Source: Neptunicoccus sediminis (GTDB taxonomy: Bacteria; Pseudomonadota; Alphaproteobacteria; Rhodobacterales; Rhodobacteraceae). Taken from it: a stretch of DNA of 64,000 bases. Position 1 is the stretch's first letter. The number at the start of each line of letters is the position of its first letter. Positions 18,904 to 27,147 of the stretch are shown here, one piece after another. A model generated the notes under the pieces. It saw nothing but the letters and a program-made list of their open reading frames with translations. It made no database searches and was not told the DNA's origin. The position numbers and the translations under genes were made by a program. The stretch is from NCBI RefSeq assembly GCF_001719615.1, contig NZ_MDVX01000008.1:248001-312000 (forward strand), given 5' to 3'.

Positions 18904-19698
18904 TTATGCCACGTGTTCACGGCTTTGGATCAGGGGCGCATTTTCAGAAAGTTTACGCCGCAGCAACTGCAACATCTGATGCCCGCTTTCCTGTCCCGGC
19001 GCGCCGGTTTCCATGCGCCTGAAGAACCGCCGCGCCTGTTGGGTCAATTCGCGGTCGCGGGCAGTCTGGCCCACGCTGTCCACGAATTGCGCACAATACC
19101 GCAACTGTGCGCGGTCCCCTTCGGGCAAGGCTGTCTCTAGAATTTTACGTATTCGGTCCAGATCATCAAACAGCGCCTGCCGGTCCAGATCATCAAACAG
19201 CGCCTGCCGGTCCAGATCCACAGCATCATCGGTGTCGCCCTCCGCCGGTTGCACGGGATAGGCCTGCCCGGTTCGATGCGCTGCCAACACTGCCACGATG
19301 CGGTCCTGAAAATTCGCCAGACTGCGGATCGGTTTGGTCAGGAACCCCTGCGCCCCGGCCGCTATCACGCTTGCCTCTATCCCGTCGCTGTCATCCCCGC
19401 TAAGAGCGATTATTATCTGCTCTGGCCGGTTCTGTGCGGACAAGTCGCGAATCAGGTCCAGCCCCGAACCATCCGGCAGACCCAGATCCACGATAACCAG
19501 ATCCGGTTTATACAGTTTGAGGTGGCTGTACGCGGATTTCACGCAATCCGCGCGACGCAACCGCGCCCCGCTGCGCAAAGCCATCAGGCGCACTGCTTCG
19601 GAACAGAATCTGCTGTCTTCGGCCAGAAGGATCGTCACCCCCATCAGGGGCCTGCTGCGGGCGAAATTGGCGGTGAAGGGATCTACATCATGTGGCAT
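18904..19698 (-). CDS. Response regulator with N-terminal receiver domain
   Basis: A 264-residue protein. Residues about 19-140 form a CheY-like receiver (LLAEDS acidic pocket, phospho-acceptor Asp in LVIVDLGLPDGSG, Thr/Ser in IALSGDD, Lys in FLTKPI). There is no recognised DNA-binding or enzymatic output domain. An acidic linker contains a 9-residue tandem repeat (DDLDRQALF), then a helical region resembling a histidine-phosphotransfer bundle but without a clear phospho-histidine motif. No cognate kinase is adjacent, though the orphan hybrid kinase at 6.9-9.2 kb is a candidate partner. Confidence 0.88.
   Translation of the reverse strand: MPHDVDPFTANFARSRPLMGVTILLAEDSRFCSEAVRLMALRSGARLRRADCVKSAYSHLKLYKPDLVIVDLGLPDGSGLDLIRDLSAQNRPEQIIIALSGDDSDGIEASVIAAGAQGFLTKPIRSLANFQDRIVAVLAAHRTGQAYPVQPAEGDTDDAVDLDRQALFDDLDRQALFDDLDRIRKILETALPEGDRAQLRYCAQFVDSVGQTARDRELTQQARRFFRRMETGAPGQESGHQMLQLLRRKLSENAPLIQSREHVA
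19154..19218. repeat. 27-bp tandem direct repeat, 2.4 copies, inside the response regulator gene
   Basis: Two identical 27-bp units (19154-19180 and 19181-19207) begin CGGTCCAGATCATC, and a third partial unit covers 19208-19218. Being a multiple of three, copy number changes would add or remove nine residues without breaking the frame. The perfect identity suggests a recent duplication. Confidence 0.95.
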
Positions 19699-19876
19699 GG
19701 CTGCCCCCGGATTGTTGCAAGGAACTCCCCCTATGGAACCTCAAATGTGCTAACAGTTTCCTAATAAATGTAAGGTTTTCGTAAAACCTGCCGGCACCGC
19801 GTGCGGATGCGCCCTTTGTCGCGTTGCCAAAACCCGACCTTCGCGCCATATCTGACGAACGGGTATAGAGGAGACT

Positions 19877-20284
19877 ATGATGATTGGACGTTTGAACCAC
19901 GTGGCGATTGCCGTGCCGGATCTGGAAGCAGCCTGTGCGCAATACCGCGATACGCTCGGGGCGAATGTGGGCGCGCCGCAGGACGAACCGGATCACGGGG
20001 TTACGGTTGTATTTATCGAACTGCCCAACACCAAGGTTGAATTGCTCTACCCGCTGGGCGAAAATTCTCCCATTCAGGGGTTTCTTGACAAGAACCCTGC
20101 CGGCGGCATCCATCATATCTGCTACGAAGTGGACGATATTCTTGCGGCGCGGGACCGGCTGCAAGCCAGCGGAGCACGGGTTCTGGGCAGCGGCGAGCCA
20201 AAGATCGGCGCCCATGGCAAACCGGTTCTCTTCCTGCACCCCAAAGACTTCACCGGAACTCTTGTTGAACTGGAACAAATCTAG
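19877..20284 (+). CDS. mce: Methylmalonyl-CoA epimerase
   Basis: A 135-residue vicinal oxygen chelate protein that interconverts (R)- and (S)-methylmalonyl-CoA in propionate metabolism, upstream of the B12-dependent mutase. Metal ligands are seen in GRLNHVAIAVPDL (His), IHHICYEVDD (His) and the C-terminal FTGTLVELEQ (Glu). GAGGAG precedes the ATG. Its stop abuts the start of the DUF1467 gene (TAGATG), a gene pair common in alphaproteobacteria. Confidence 0.95.
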   Translation: MMIGRLNHVAIAVPDLEAACAQYRDTLGANVGAPQDEPDHGVTVVFIELPNTKVELLYPLGENSPIQGFLDKNPAGGIHHICYEVDDILAARDRLQASGARVLGSGEPKIGAHGKPVLFLHPKDFTGTLVELEQI

Positions 20285-20563
20285 ATGACAATCGGCGCAG
20301 CACTCGTTCTTTATGCAGTGGTCTGGTTTATGACCCTGTTCATTGTCCTTCCCATCCGGCTCAAGAGTCAGACGGAAGACGGTCCGGTGGTCAAAGGCAC
20401 CCCGCCCTCTGCCCCTGCGGACCCGCAGCTTGGCAAACGGGCGTTGATTGTGACCGGCATATCTGTGGTGATCTGGCTTGGCGTGATGGCGATCATCGTG
20501 TCGGGCGTCATTTCGCTTGAGATGTTTGATTTTTATGACGGGATCAAAGGCGGACATTACTAA
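20285..20563 (+). CDS. DUF1467-family small membrane protein
   Basis: A 92-residue protein with two predicted transmembrane helices (about 5-22 and 58-80), linked by a polar loop with the LPIRLKSQTEDGPVVKGTPP pattern characteristic of the family. Function is unknown. It starts on the base after the mce stop codon, so translation is coupled to mce. Confidence 0.88.
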   Translation: MTIGAALVLYAVVWFMTLFIVLPIRLKSQTEDGPVVKGTPPSAPADPQLGKRALIVTGISVVIWLGVMAIIVSGVISLEMFDFYDGIKGGHY

Positions 20564-20584
20564 AGCCCGCCGATCCGCGCTCTG

Positions 20585-21406
20585 TCAGGTGGCCTTGCCG
20601 GACTGTAGTAGTTTCAGGGCGGCGGCGTGCAGCGCGGGACCCCCTGCGGCGACGACCTGCCCCCCCATATGGGCCGGTCCGCCCTGCCAGTCAGTGACCA
20701 CACCACCGGCGGCCTTGATCACGGCCAGCGGACCCTGAATATCATAGGCGTTCAGTTGCGCCTCAACCACCAGATCAATCTGCCCCGCCGCAAGCAGCGC
20801 GTAGGCGTAGCAATCCATCCCGTAGCGGGCCAGTTTCACCTTGTCGCGCACACGGTTGAACGCGGCCTGCTCGTCTTTGGTGCCGACTTCGGGAAAGGTG
20901 GTGAACAGGATCGCATCCTCCAGAGACACCGAGGTCCGCACCTGCAAAGGGCGCGTTCCGGTGGCGTGCTGCCATTCTGCCAGATGGGGCGTGCCGATAA
21001 ACCGTTCACCTGTAAAGGGCTGGTCGATGATGCCAATCAATGGACCATCTTCGGGGCCAACAGCAATCAACACCCCCCAAGTGGGCGTGCCGGAAATAAA
21101 CCCCCGTGTTCCGTCAATGGGATCAAGCACCCAGGTCAGCCCGCTGCTGCCCGTATACGCGGCAAATTCTTCCCCGAGGATACTGTCCTGCGGCCGGTGC
21201 TGCGCCAGAAGTTCGCGCATGGTTTGTTCGATCAGACGGTCCGCCACAGTGACCGGATCAAAGTCTTTGGCCAGTTTGTTTTCGATAGCCTGCCCCGCGC
21301 CGCGAAAATACTGCAAGGCAATCGGCCGCGCCGCATCTGCAAGCAGATGGGCAACGGCAACAAGTTCTTCGTGTAAGGCGTGTGTGAGAGGGGCTGTCTT
21401 TGGCAT
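20585..21406 (-). CDS. hisN: Inositol monophosphatase-family phosphatase (HisN-type histidinol-phosphatase)
   Basis: About 273 residues. The metal site is visible as GEEFAAYTG (Glu), WVLDPIDGTRGFISG (the two Asp and the DGT) and YDIQGPLAVIKAAGG (Asp). These features and the length fit the HisN branch, which removes phosphate from histidinol-phosphate; inositol phosphatase or CysQ-like activity is the alternative. I chose the ATG at 21406; an in-frame ATG 12 codons upstream would extend it. No other his gene lies beside it. Confidence 0.85.
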   Translation of the reverse strand: MPKTAPLTHALHEELVAVAHLLADAARPIALQYFRGAGQAIENKLAKDFDPVTVADRLIEQTMRELLAQHRPQDSILGEEFAAYTGSSGLTWVLDPIDGTRGFISGTPTWGVLIAVGPEDGPLIGIIDQPFTGERFIGTPHLAEWQHATGTRPLQVRTSVSLEDAILFTTFPEVGTKDEQAAFNRVRDKVKLARYGMDCYAYALLAAGQIDLVVEAQLNAYDIQGPLAVIKAAGGVVTDWQGGPAHMGGQVVAAGGPALHAAALKLLQSGKAT

Positions 21407-21486
21407 AGGCGCGCTCGTCTGTTGGTGCGTTCGGTTAGACAAATGCGCATCTAGCGTGAAACAGAGCTGTTATCCAGCCGGATGTC

Positions 21487-21870
21487 TCAGCTTGCGCTGA
21501 GAACCCTGGCCAGATCAAAGAGTTTGCGCCGCTGGTTCTCGGGGATCGCATAATAAGAACGTACCAGTTCAAGCGCCTCTTTATCCGACAACAGATCGCC
21601 TTGCTGTGCTTCACCGCCAGCCTGCATTTCCACATCAAGGATGTCGTCGGATTTGTCGAACCCTTCAAAGAAAAAGCTGACCGGAACCTCCAGCGCTTCG
21701 GCAATGTCCCACAGCCGGGAGGCGCTGATCCGGTTCATGCCGGTTTCATACTTCTGGATTTGCTGGAATTTGATCCCGACCTTCGTGCCGAGCTGTTGTT
21801 GGGTCACGCCCAACATCCACCGACGGTGCCGCACCCGTTTACCTACATGAATATCAACTGGATGTTTCAT
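21487..21870 (-). CDS. XRE-family helix-turn-helix transcriptional regulator
   Basis: A 127-residue regulator with an HTH_3 domain at about 9-63 (RVRHRRWMLGVTQQQLGTKV, then FQQIQKYETGMNRISASRL) and a short C-terminal part (about 85-127) suited to dimerisation or partner binding. It resembles the small XRE regulators (PraR-like) widespread in alphaproteobacteria. Divergent from the quinone oxidoreductase across an AT-rich 364-bp region with a strong palindrome, which may be its own operator. Confidence 0.9.
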   Translation of the reverse strand: MKHPVDIHVGKRVRHRRWMLGVTQQQLGTKVGIKFQQIQKYETGMNRISASRLWDIAEALEVPVSFFFEGFDKSDDILDVEMQAGGEAQQGDLLSDKEALELVRSYYAIPENQRRKLFDLARVLSAS

Positions 21871-22234
21871 TCAAAATCTCCGCTGTTCTGTCTAATGACA
21901 TATCCGCTTTATCCATCCTAAAAATTGACGACGGACTCTGCTGTTTTTCAAAATAAATTTTATTATCTTTAGCTATTGGGCGACTCATCCCACATCCGCC
22001 CCCTCGAACTTTCTTTTAACGTGCTAACGCAAAATGCATACAATCTAAAGGTGATCGTTTAACATGTTCGCGGATCTGAACGCGAAAAAGCAGATTTTTT
22101 TGCATTATGCAAAAACTTTTTCGCCATTTTTTTCACTAAAAGTCTCAATTGCGCATTTATCGGGAGAGAATCCCCGTTTCACCTCTGCGCGAACTTCGTT
22201 TAGACCATAGCAGAATTTAAGGAGGAACACACGA
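21871..22234. promoter_or_regulatory. AT-rich divergent control region with a 19-bp palindrome
   Basis: No gene is seen. TTTTTGCAT-T-ATGCAAAAA at 22097-22115 is a perfect odd-centred palindrome, and an AAAATGCAT half-site occurs near 22032. TTCGCG (22067-22072) and CGCGAA (22081-22086) form a second small inverted repeat. These are candidate operators for the XRE regulator transcribed away to the left. A strong AAGGAGG site lies just before the oxidoreductase start. Confidence 0.5.
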
Positions 22235-23197
22235 ATGCGTGCAATGCAAGTCATCCAACATCAAGACCCGCTTGATCTGCGCGAGGTCGACAAGCCGGAA
22301 CCGTCCAGCGGGCAGGTGCTCATCCGTGTCGCCGCCTGTGCGTTGAACTTCGGGGATCTGCTGCTGGTCAAAGGCACCTATCAGGAAAAACCGCCCCTGC
22401 CGTTCACGCTGGGGATGGAGATTTCCGGCACGATCGAAGCGGTGGGCACAGATGTCAGCGGGCTCGCCGTGGGGCAGAAGGTCATTTCCTACATCGGGTA
22501 TGGCGGCATTGCTGAATATGCGGCTGTGGATGCGGATATTTGTCTGCCGGTGCCCGATAGCATGCCGATGGTTGATGCGGCCGCCTTCCCCGTGGGGTAC
22601 GGCACGGCGCATCTTGCGCTTGATCACCGCGCAAGGATGCAACCGGGCGAAAGACTGTTGGTGCTTGGGGCATCGGGTGGTGTTGGATTGACGGCGGTAG
22701 AACTTGGCAAGCTGATGGGCGCCGAGGTCATTGCGGTGGCGCGGGGGGCAGAAAAGCTCGCCATTGCCAAAGCCGCCGGTGCCGATCACCTGATTGATTC
22801 CGATGACGGCGACCTGCGTGACAGGGTCAAGGCGCTGGGCGGGGCCGATGTGGTCTACGATCCGGTGGGCGGTGATCTGTTCAATCAGGCCCTGCGCGCC
22901 ACCAATCCCGAAGGCCGCCTGATCCCGCTCGGCTTTGCCTCTGGCGAGGTGCCGCAAATTCCCGCCAACATCCTTTTGGTGAAGAACCTGACGGTAATCG
23001 GCTATTATTGGGGGGGATATTCCAAAACCAACCCTGCGGTGCTGAACGACAGTCTTGCAAAACTGCTGGACTGGTACGCGGCGGGCAAGATCAAACCCCA
23101 CGTCAGCCACACCTTGCCGATGGAACAGGCCAATGAAGGTCTGGAACTGCTGCGCGCCCGCAAAGCGACGGGCAAGGTTGTCATAACCATCGCGTGA
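22235..23197 (+). CDS. NADPH:quinone oxidoreductase (MDR superfamily)
   Basis: A 320-residue zinc-free medium-chain reductase. The N-terminal GroES-like domain has CALNFGDLLLVKGTYQ and GMEISGTIEAVG. The Rossmann motif LVLGASGGVGLTAVELGK binds NADPH, and the YDPVGGDLF loop follows. Lack of the zinc-binding cysteines separates it from alcohol dehydrogenases; relatives reduce quinones or enoyl-type substrates. Likely monocistronic, with a terminator directly behind it. Confidence 0.9.
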   Translation: MRAMQVIQHQDPLDLREVDKPEPSSGQVLIRVAACALNFGDLLLVKGTYQEKPPLPFTLGMEISGTIEAVGTDVSGLAVGQKVISYIGYGGIAEYAAVDADICLPVPDSMPMVDAAAFPVGYGTAHLALDHRARMQPGERLLVLGASGGVGLTAVELGKLMGAEVIAVARGAEKLAIAKAAGADHLIDSDDGDLRDRVKALGGADVVYDPVGGDLFNQALRATNPEGRLIPLGFASGEVPQIPANILLVKNLTVIGYYWGGYSKTNPAVLNDSLAKLLDWYAAGKIKPHVSHTLPMEQANEGLELLRARKATGKVVITIA

Positions 23198-23203
23198 ATT
23201 GCA

Positions 23204-23228
23204 AAGGGGGCGCCACATCCGCCCCCTT
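23204..23228 (+). terminator. Hairpin terminator between convergent genes
   Basis: AAGGGGGCG (23204-23212) and CGCCCCCTT (23220-23228) form a perfect 9-bp stem with a 7-nt loop. Reading right it ends in TTATT. It can also act on the leftward strand, and sits between the oxidoreductase stop and the LysR gene stop. Confidence 0.7.
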
Positions 23229-23251
23229 ATTCCCCTAAAGGGACGACAGGG

Positions 23252-24136
23252 TTATTCGGCAGCCCGGATCCGTCGCGCCGGTTCTACGCTGCAACAATAT
23301 TCCTCCCGCACCACTTCTGCGAGCAGCGGTGCCATCTCGTTGCGGCTGGCCGGCGCAATCATCATGTTGATCTGGAACTCCGGCAAATCGGGCAATGCGC
23401 CCTGCGGGATCGCCTCCAGATAGGGGGGCGCTGTCCCTTGCAACCGCGCCTGCACCGCCAGATCCGCACTTAGCGATGCCTCCACCGTCATGGAGGACAT
23501 GGATTCCACCACCATTTCCCAAGGGATCTGCGCCTCATCCAGCGCTCTGAGCGCGATGGGGCGAAAGATACACTGGGATTCAAACGCAATCCGCAAAGGC
23601 CGTTCTTTCCACGTGGTTCCCCCCGGCGCCCCGTACCAGACGAGATCAAGACTGGCGAGCCGGATCGAATCTTCTGCACCGCCGGTTTCTGTTGTGAGGA
23701 TGACATCACACTCTCCGGCCTCAAACTGGCGTTTCAACTCGGACGTGTAGCAGGACACCATTTTTACCTTCACCTTGGGATAGGCCGTGGAAAACCGCTT
23801 TAGCACTTTGGGAATATGGGGATAGACAATGTCATGGGGCACACCGAACACGATTTCGCCCTCAAATTTCTGATCGGTCATCCGGTTCCACGCTTCGTCA
23901 TTTAACGCCAGCAGACGCCGCCCGTAGCTTAGCAACACCTCCCCCTGCGCGGTGGGGGTCACGCTGCGATTGGCCCGGTCAAGCAGGCTCTGCCCCAAGG
24001 ATTCCTCCAGCCGTTTCAACTGCATAGAAACCGCAGACTGGGTCAGGTTCAACTGCGCCGCCGCCCGCGTGACGCCGCCGGTATCCGCCACAGCAACAAA
24101 GCTGCGCAACGCGGTCAGATCCAGATTTCGCACCAT
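23252..24136 (-). CDS. LysR-family transcriptional regulator
   Basis: About 294 residues. The N-terminal winged HTH (LTALRSFVAVADTGGVTRAAAQLNLTQSAVSMQLKRLEESLG) and the C-terminal periplasmic-binding-like effector domain match the family, nearest the LrhA/HexA branch. I chose the ATG at 24136 because AAGGA lies at ideal spacing; an in-frame ATG 11 codons earlier exists without such a site. Divergent from the DUF1127 gene, with a 26-bp dyad between them. Likely represses itself and controls DUF1127. Confidence 0.92.
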   Translation of the reverse strand: MVRNLDLTALRSFVAVADTGGVTRAAAQLNLTQSAVSMQLKRLEESLGQSLLDRANRSVTPTAQGEVLLSYGRRLLALNDEAWNRMTDQKFEGEIVFGVPHDIVYPHIPKVLKRFSTAYPKVKVKMVSCYTSELKRQFEAGECDVILTTETGGAEDSIRLASLDLVWYGAPGGTTWKERPLRIAFESQCIFRPIALRALDEAQIPWEMVVESMSSMTVEASLSADLAVQARLQGTAPPYLEAIPQGALPDLPEFQINMMIAPASRNEMAPLLAEVVREEYCCSVEPARRIRAAE

Positions 24137-24174
24137 ATCAAATTCCTTGATGTTAACAGACACAAACATTCGTT

Positions 24175-24200
24175 TCTCAAATAGGTACCCCTATGCGAGA
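24175..24200. promoter_or_regulatory. 26-bp dyad, candidate LysR operator
   Basis: TCTC-N2-ATAGG-TACC-CCTAT-N2-GAGA: the 4-bp and 5-bp arms are exactly mirrored. It lies between the divergent LysR and DUF1127 starts, where LysR-type regulators usually bind. A second dyad, ATGAAA-N6-TTTCAT (24219-24236), lies closer to DUF1127. Confidence 0.5.
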
Positions 24201-24261
24201 TTCTTATCAAGAAGTTTGATGAAAACCGGATTTCATATCCGAAACTCGAAAGGATAATTCA

Positions 24262-24474
24262 ATGGCTTACACAGTAACCCCCCTGCCCCGCGCAGCCACC
24301 CGTCGTACCGGATTATTGCGTCGTATTAAAAACGCCCTGCGCCTGCGCCGCCAGCGATTGCACCTCCTGCGGCTGACCGATGCCCAGTTGCGCGACATCG
24401 GCCTGACCCGCACCCAAGTCGAAGCCGAGGCCCGCCGTAGCCCCTGGGACGCGCCAAGCCACTGGAAAGGGTGA
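24262..24474 (+). CDS. DUF1127 domain-containing small protein
   Basis: A 70-residue, very arginine-rich basic protein. The DUF1127 (YjiS-like) core is the LRLRRQRLHLLRLTDAQLRDIGL stretch, about 27-50. Members in alphaproteobacteria are stress- or growth-phase-linked and some affect RNA turnover or phosphate metabolism. AAAGGA precedes the ATG. A LysR gene across the shared promoter region is a typical setting. Confidence 0.92.
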   Translation: MAYTVTPLPRAATRRTGLLRRIKNALRLRRQRLHLLRLTDAQLRDIGLTRTQVEAEARRSPWDAPSHWKG

Positions 24475-24492
24475 TCCCCGCGCAACCAAGAT

Positions 24493-24530
24493 GAAAATTG
24501 TGCTGCTCTAGGTCTAACAGCACAATTTTC
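24493..24530 (+). terminator. Long hairpin after the DUF1127 gene
   Basis: GAAAATTGTGCTG (24493-24505) and CAGCACAATTTTC (24518-24530) make a perfect 13-bp stem with a 12-nt loop. The T-rich end of the stem may serve for release; there is no long extra T run. Confidence 0.7.
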
Positions 24531-24558
24531 AACGGGTTTCTCTTGAATTATTGGTCCA

Positions 24559-24602
24559 TCCCACCGATATTCTCTGTAACCCTTCCGGAATTCTCGGTGG
24601 GA
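24559..24602 (+). promoter_or_regulatory. Leader inverted repeat before the Bax1-type gene
   Basis: TCCCACCGA (24559-24567) and TCGGTGGGA (24594-24602) pair perfectly over 9 bp around a 26-nt loop. The second arm ends about 19 nt before the GAGGAG site of the next gene, so it could be an RNA hairpin that affects translation, or an operator. Confidence 0.4.
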
Positions 24603-24632
24603 CGTTCAACAGATTTTCGAGGAGAAAACCAA

Positions 24633-25397
24633 ATGGCACAATACGAGACAGTCCGCCGCGCAGGTGTGGGTGTCGAAGCAACCCAGATTGACGCAGGGTT
24701 GCGCGCGCATATGAACAAAGTTTACGCCCTGATGGGTGTCGCGATGTTCATTACCGGCATCGTCGCCTATTTCGTCGGCACGGATTTTGCACGTGCCGTG
24801 AACGGCGAAGAAACACTGATCTTCCCTGTCGCCATGCTTCAGGCCATGTTCAGCAGCCCGATCAAATACGTCATTATGTTCGCTCCGCTGGCCGTGGTCT
24901 TCGCCTTTGGCGCAATGATCAACAAGATGTCTCTGGGCACCGCACAACTGGTGTTCTGGGGCTTTTCCGCCCTGATGGGTCTGTCGATTTCGTGGATTTT
25001 CGCGGTTTACACCGGCTTTTCCATCGCACAGATCTTCTTTGTGACAGCCATCGCTTTTGCGTCCCTGTCGCTTTGGGGCTACACCACGAAGAAAGACATC
25101 TCCGGCTGGGGCAGCTTCCTGTTCATGGGTCTGATCGGCATTATCGTTGCGATGATCCTGAACATCTTCCTGCAATCCCCTGCCATTATGTTCGCAATCA
25201 ACGCGATCGGTGTGCTGATCTTTGCGGGTCTGACAGCCTATGACACGCAGAACATCAAGAACACCTACCTTGCCCACGCCCACCACGGCGACAACGAATG
25301 GCTTGGTAAATCCGCGATCATGGGCGCATTGGGCCTGTATCTGAACTTCCTGAACATGTTCATGATGCTGCTCGCCCTGTTTGGCAATCGCGAATAA
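24633..25397 (+). CDS. Bax inhibitor-1/YccA-family membrane protein
   Basis: A 254-residue protein with seven hydrophobic helices, of the TMBIM/Bax inhibitor-1 family; bacterial members (YbhL, YccA, BsYetJ) are pH-sensitive calcium leak channels or FtsH modulators. The C-terminal signature GLTAYDTQNIKNTY and the ALGLYLNFLNMFMMLLALFG helix are typical. I chose the ATG at 24633, preceded by GAGGAGAAAA, rather than longer upstream starts that run through the leader. A strong terminator follows. Confidence 0.93.
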   Translation: MAQYETVRRAGVGVEATQIDAGLRAHMNKVYALMGVAMFITGIVAYFVGTDFARAVNGEETLIFPVAMLQAMFSSPIKYVIMFAPLAVVFAFGAMINKMSLGTAQLVFWGFSALMGLSISWIFAVYTGFSIAQIFFVTAIAFASLSLWGYTTKKDISGWGSFLFMGLIGIIVAMILNIFLQSPAIMFAINAIGVLIFAGLTAYDTQNIKNTYLAHAHHGDNEWLGKSAIMGALGLYLNFLNMFMMLLALFGNRE

Positions 25398-25430
25398 TCG
25401 CAGCCGACAGGATTGCTAACCGGACAACAG

Positions 25431-25456
25431 CCGGGGCCACTGGCCCCGGTTTTTTT
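25431..25456 (+). terminator. Rho-independent terminator after the Bax1-type gene
   Basis: CCGGGGCCA and TGGCCCCGG form a strong stem (25431-25449), followed by seven T residues. Confidence 0.93.
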
Positions 25457-25490
25457 ATGAGCCATTGCTGAATATGTGAAGGAGCCGAAC

Positions 25491-26180
25491 ATGAAACTGG
25501 TCATTCTGACAGGTGCGGGAATTTCTGCCGAAAGCGGCCTTGGCACATTTCGCGATGCAGGTGGGCTGTGGGAGAAATACCCCATCGAACAGGTCGCCAC
25601 CCCCGAAGGCTTTGCGGCTGATCCAGCGCTGGTACATGAATTCTACAACGCCCGCCGCGCCAACTGTTTGACCTCTGCCCCGAACGCTGCGCATGACGCG
25701 CTGGCGCGACTGGAAGGCACACTCGGGAATGACATGCTGATCGTCACGCAGAATGTGGACGATTTGCACGAACGGGCGGGCAGTCGGTCTGTCTGGCACA
25801 TGCACGGCGCCCTTAACCGCGCGAAATGCGCTGTTTGCGATCATAGCTGGAACGCACCGGCCAAGATGCACCCCGACGACCCCTGCCCGGATTGCAACAC
25901 AGCAGCCACCCGTCCGGATGTGGTCTGGTTCGGGGAAATGCCTTATTTCATGGAAGATATTTACGACCGGCTGCATCGCGCAGACCTGTTCGTGTCTATC
26001 GGCACCTCGGGCAATGTCTATCCCGCTGCCGGTTTCGTTCAGGAGGCCGCCGCCGCAGGCGCGCGCACGCTGGAACTAAACCTCGAACCCTCGCTCGGCG
26101 CGTCCAGCTTTGACGAAAGCCGCAACGGCCCTGCCAGCCAGATTGTACCGGAATGGGTAGACAGCCTACTTCGCGGCTAG
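25491..26180 (+). CDS. cobB: NAD-dependent protein deacylase, SIR2 family
   Basis: A 229-residue sirtuin that removes acyl groups from lysines using NAD. NAD-binding GAGISAESGLGTFRDA lies near the start, TQNVDDLHERAG and the catalytic histidine in WHMHGAL follow, and four zinc cysteines occur as CAVC and CPDC about 20 residues apart. I chose the ATG at 25491 with AAGGAG upstream; a GTG five codons earlier is less likely. Runs up to a convergent 2-hydroxyacid dehydrogenase with one base between the stops. Confidence 0.93.
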   Translation: MKLVILTGAGISAESGLGTFRDAGGLWEKYPIEQVATPEGFAADPALVHEFYNARRANCLTSAPNAAHDALARLEGTLGNDMLIVTQNVDDLHERAGSRSVWHMHGALNRAKCAVCDHSWNAPAKMHPDDPCPDCNTAATRPDVVWFGEMPYFMEDIYDRLHRADLFVSIGTSGNVYPAAGFVQEAAAAGARTLELNLEPSLGASSFDESRNGPASQIVPEWVDSLLRG

Positions 26181-26181
26181 G

Positions 26182-27147
26182 CTAGGCCGTCACCCTGTTG
26201 GGCATGTCTTCACCGGCGAAAAACGTCCGCAGGTTTTCCACCGCCATCAGCCCCATATCCGTGCGCACATCAAGCGCCGCCGTGCCCAGATGGGGCAGCA
26301 AGGACACGTTCTTCAACCGGCGCAGCGCCTCTGGCACCTGCGGCTCGTTTTCATAAACGTCCAGACCTGCGCCACCGATGCTGCCCGATTCCAACGCCGC
26401 GATCAAAGCTGCCTCGTCCACCACATCGCCCCGCGCCGTGTTCACCAGAACACCGTGAGGTTTCATCGCCGCCAGTTCTTCTGCTCCGATCATATGCTGG
26501 TTGGTCGCGCCACCCGGCACAGACAGCGACACCACGTCCGCCGCCGCCATCACCTCGGCCACAGAGCCAAGCTGACGGGCAGGCACACCACAATTCGCAA
26601 CGGTCGAGCGGTTGTAAAACACCACATCCATTCCAAACCCGTAGTGGCAGCGTTTTGCAATCGCCTTACCGATCCGCCCCATGCCGATCACCCCAAGGGT
26701 TTTGCCACTGACATGCAGACCAAGATACTGGGTCGGATGCCAGCCCTGCCAGCTACCATCCCGTACAGCGGCCTCGGCCTCGCTCGCCCGCCGTGCGGTC
26801 ATCAACATCAGCAGAACCGCAATATCTGCGGTCGCATCCGTCACCGCTCCGGGCGTGTTGGAGACAACGATGCCCGCCGCCTCTGCCGCTGTTACATCGA
26901 TATGGTTATACCCCACACCGAAATTTGCCAGAACACGCGCTCTTGCACCGCGGCCCAGAACATCCGCGCCAAGCGGATCGCCCAGCGTCGGCAAAACCCC
27001 GTCATAGGCACCCAAAACCGCAGCCATCTCGCCCTTGTCGAGCGGCAGCGTCTCTTTGCGCACCGTCAACTCAAAATGCCGCGCCGCTTCTTCCAGAACC
27101 TTCTCCGGCAGAGGCCGTGTCACGAATACTTGTGGCAAGTCAGCCAT
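26182..27147 (-). CDS. D-2-hydroxyacid dehydrogenase (glyoxylate/hydroxypyruvate reductase-like)
   Basis: About 321 residues. The NAD(P) fold has GVIGMGRIGKAIAKR. The catalytic Arg is in NTARGDVVDE, Glu in DVYENEP and His in LLPHLGTA. It reduces small 2-oxo acids such as glyoxylate or hydroxypyruvate. The ATG at 27147 sits directly behind a GAGGAACATTGAAG leader; a TTG two codons upstream is possible. That leader recurs upstream of surf1 in this window. Confidence 0.92.
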   Translation of the reverse strand: MADLPQVFVTRPLPEKVLEEAARHFELTVRKETLPLDKGEMAAVLGAYDGVLPTLGDPLGADVLGRGARARVLANFGVGYNHIDVTAAEAAGIVVSNTPGAVTDATADIAVLLMLMTARRASEAEAAVRDGSWQGWHPTQYLGLHVSGKTLGVIGMGRIGKAIAKRCHYGFGMDVVFYNRSTVANCGVPARQLGSVAEVMAAADVVSLSVPGGATNQHMIGAEELAAMKPHGVLVNTARGDVVDEAALIAALESGSIGGAGLDVYENEPQVPEALRRLKNVSLLPHLGTAALDVRTDMGLMAVENLRTFFAGEDMPNRVTA

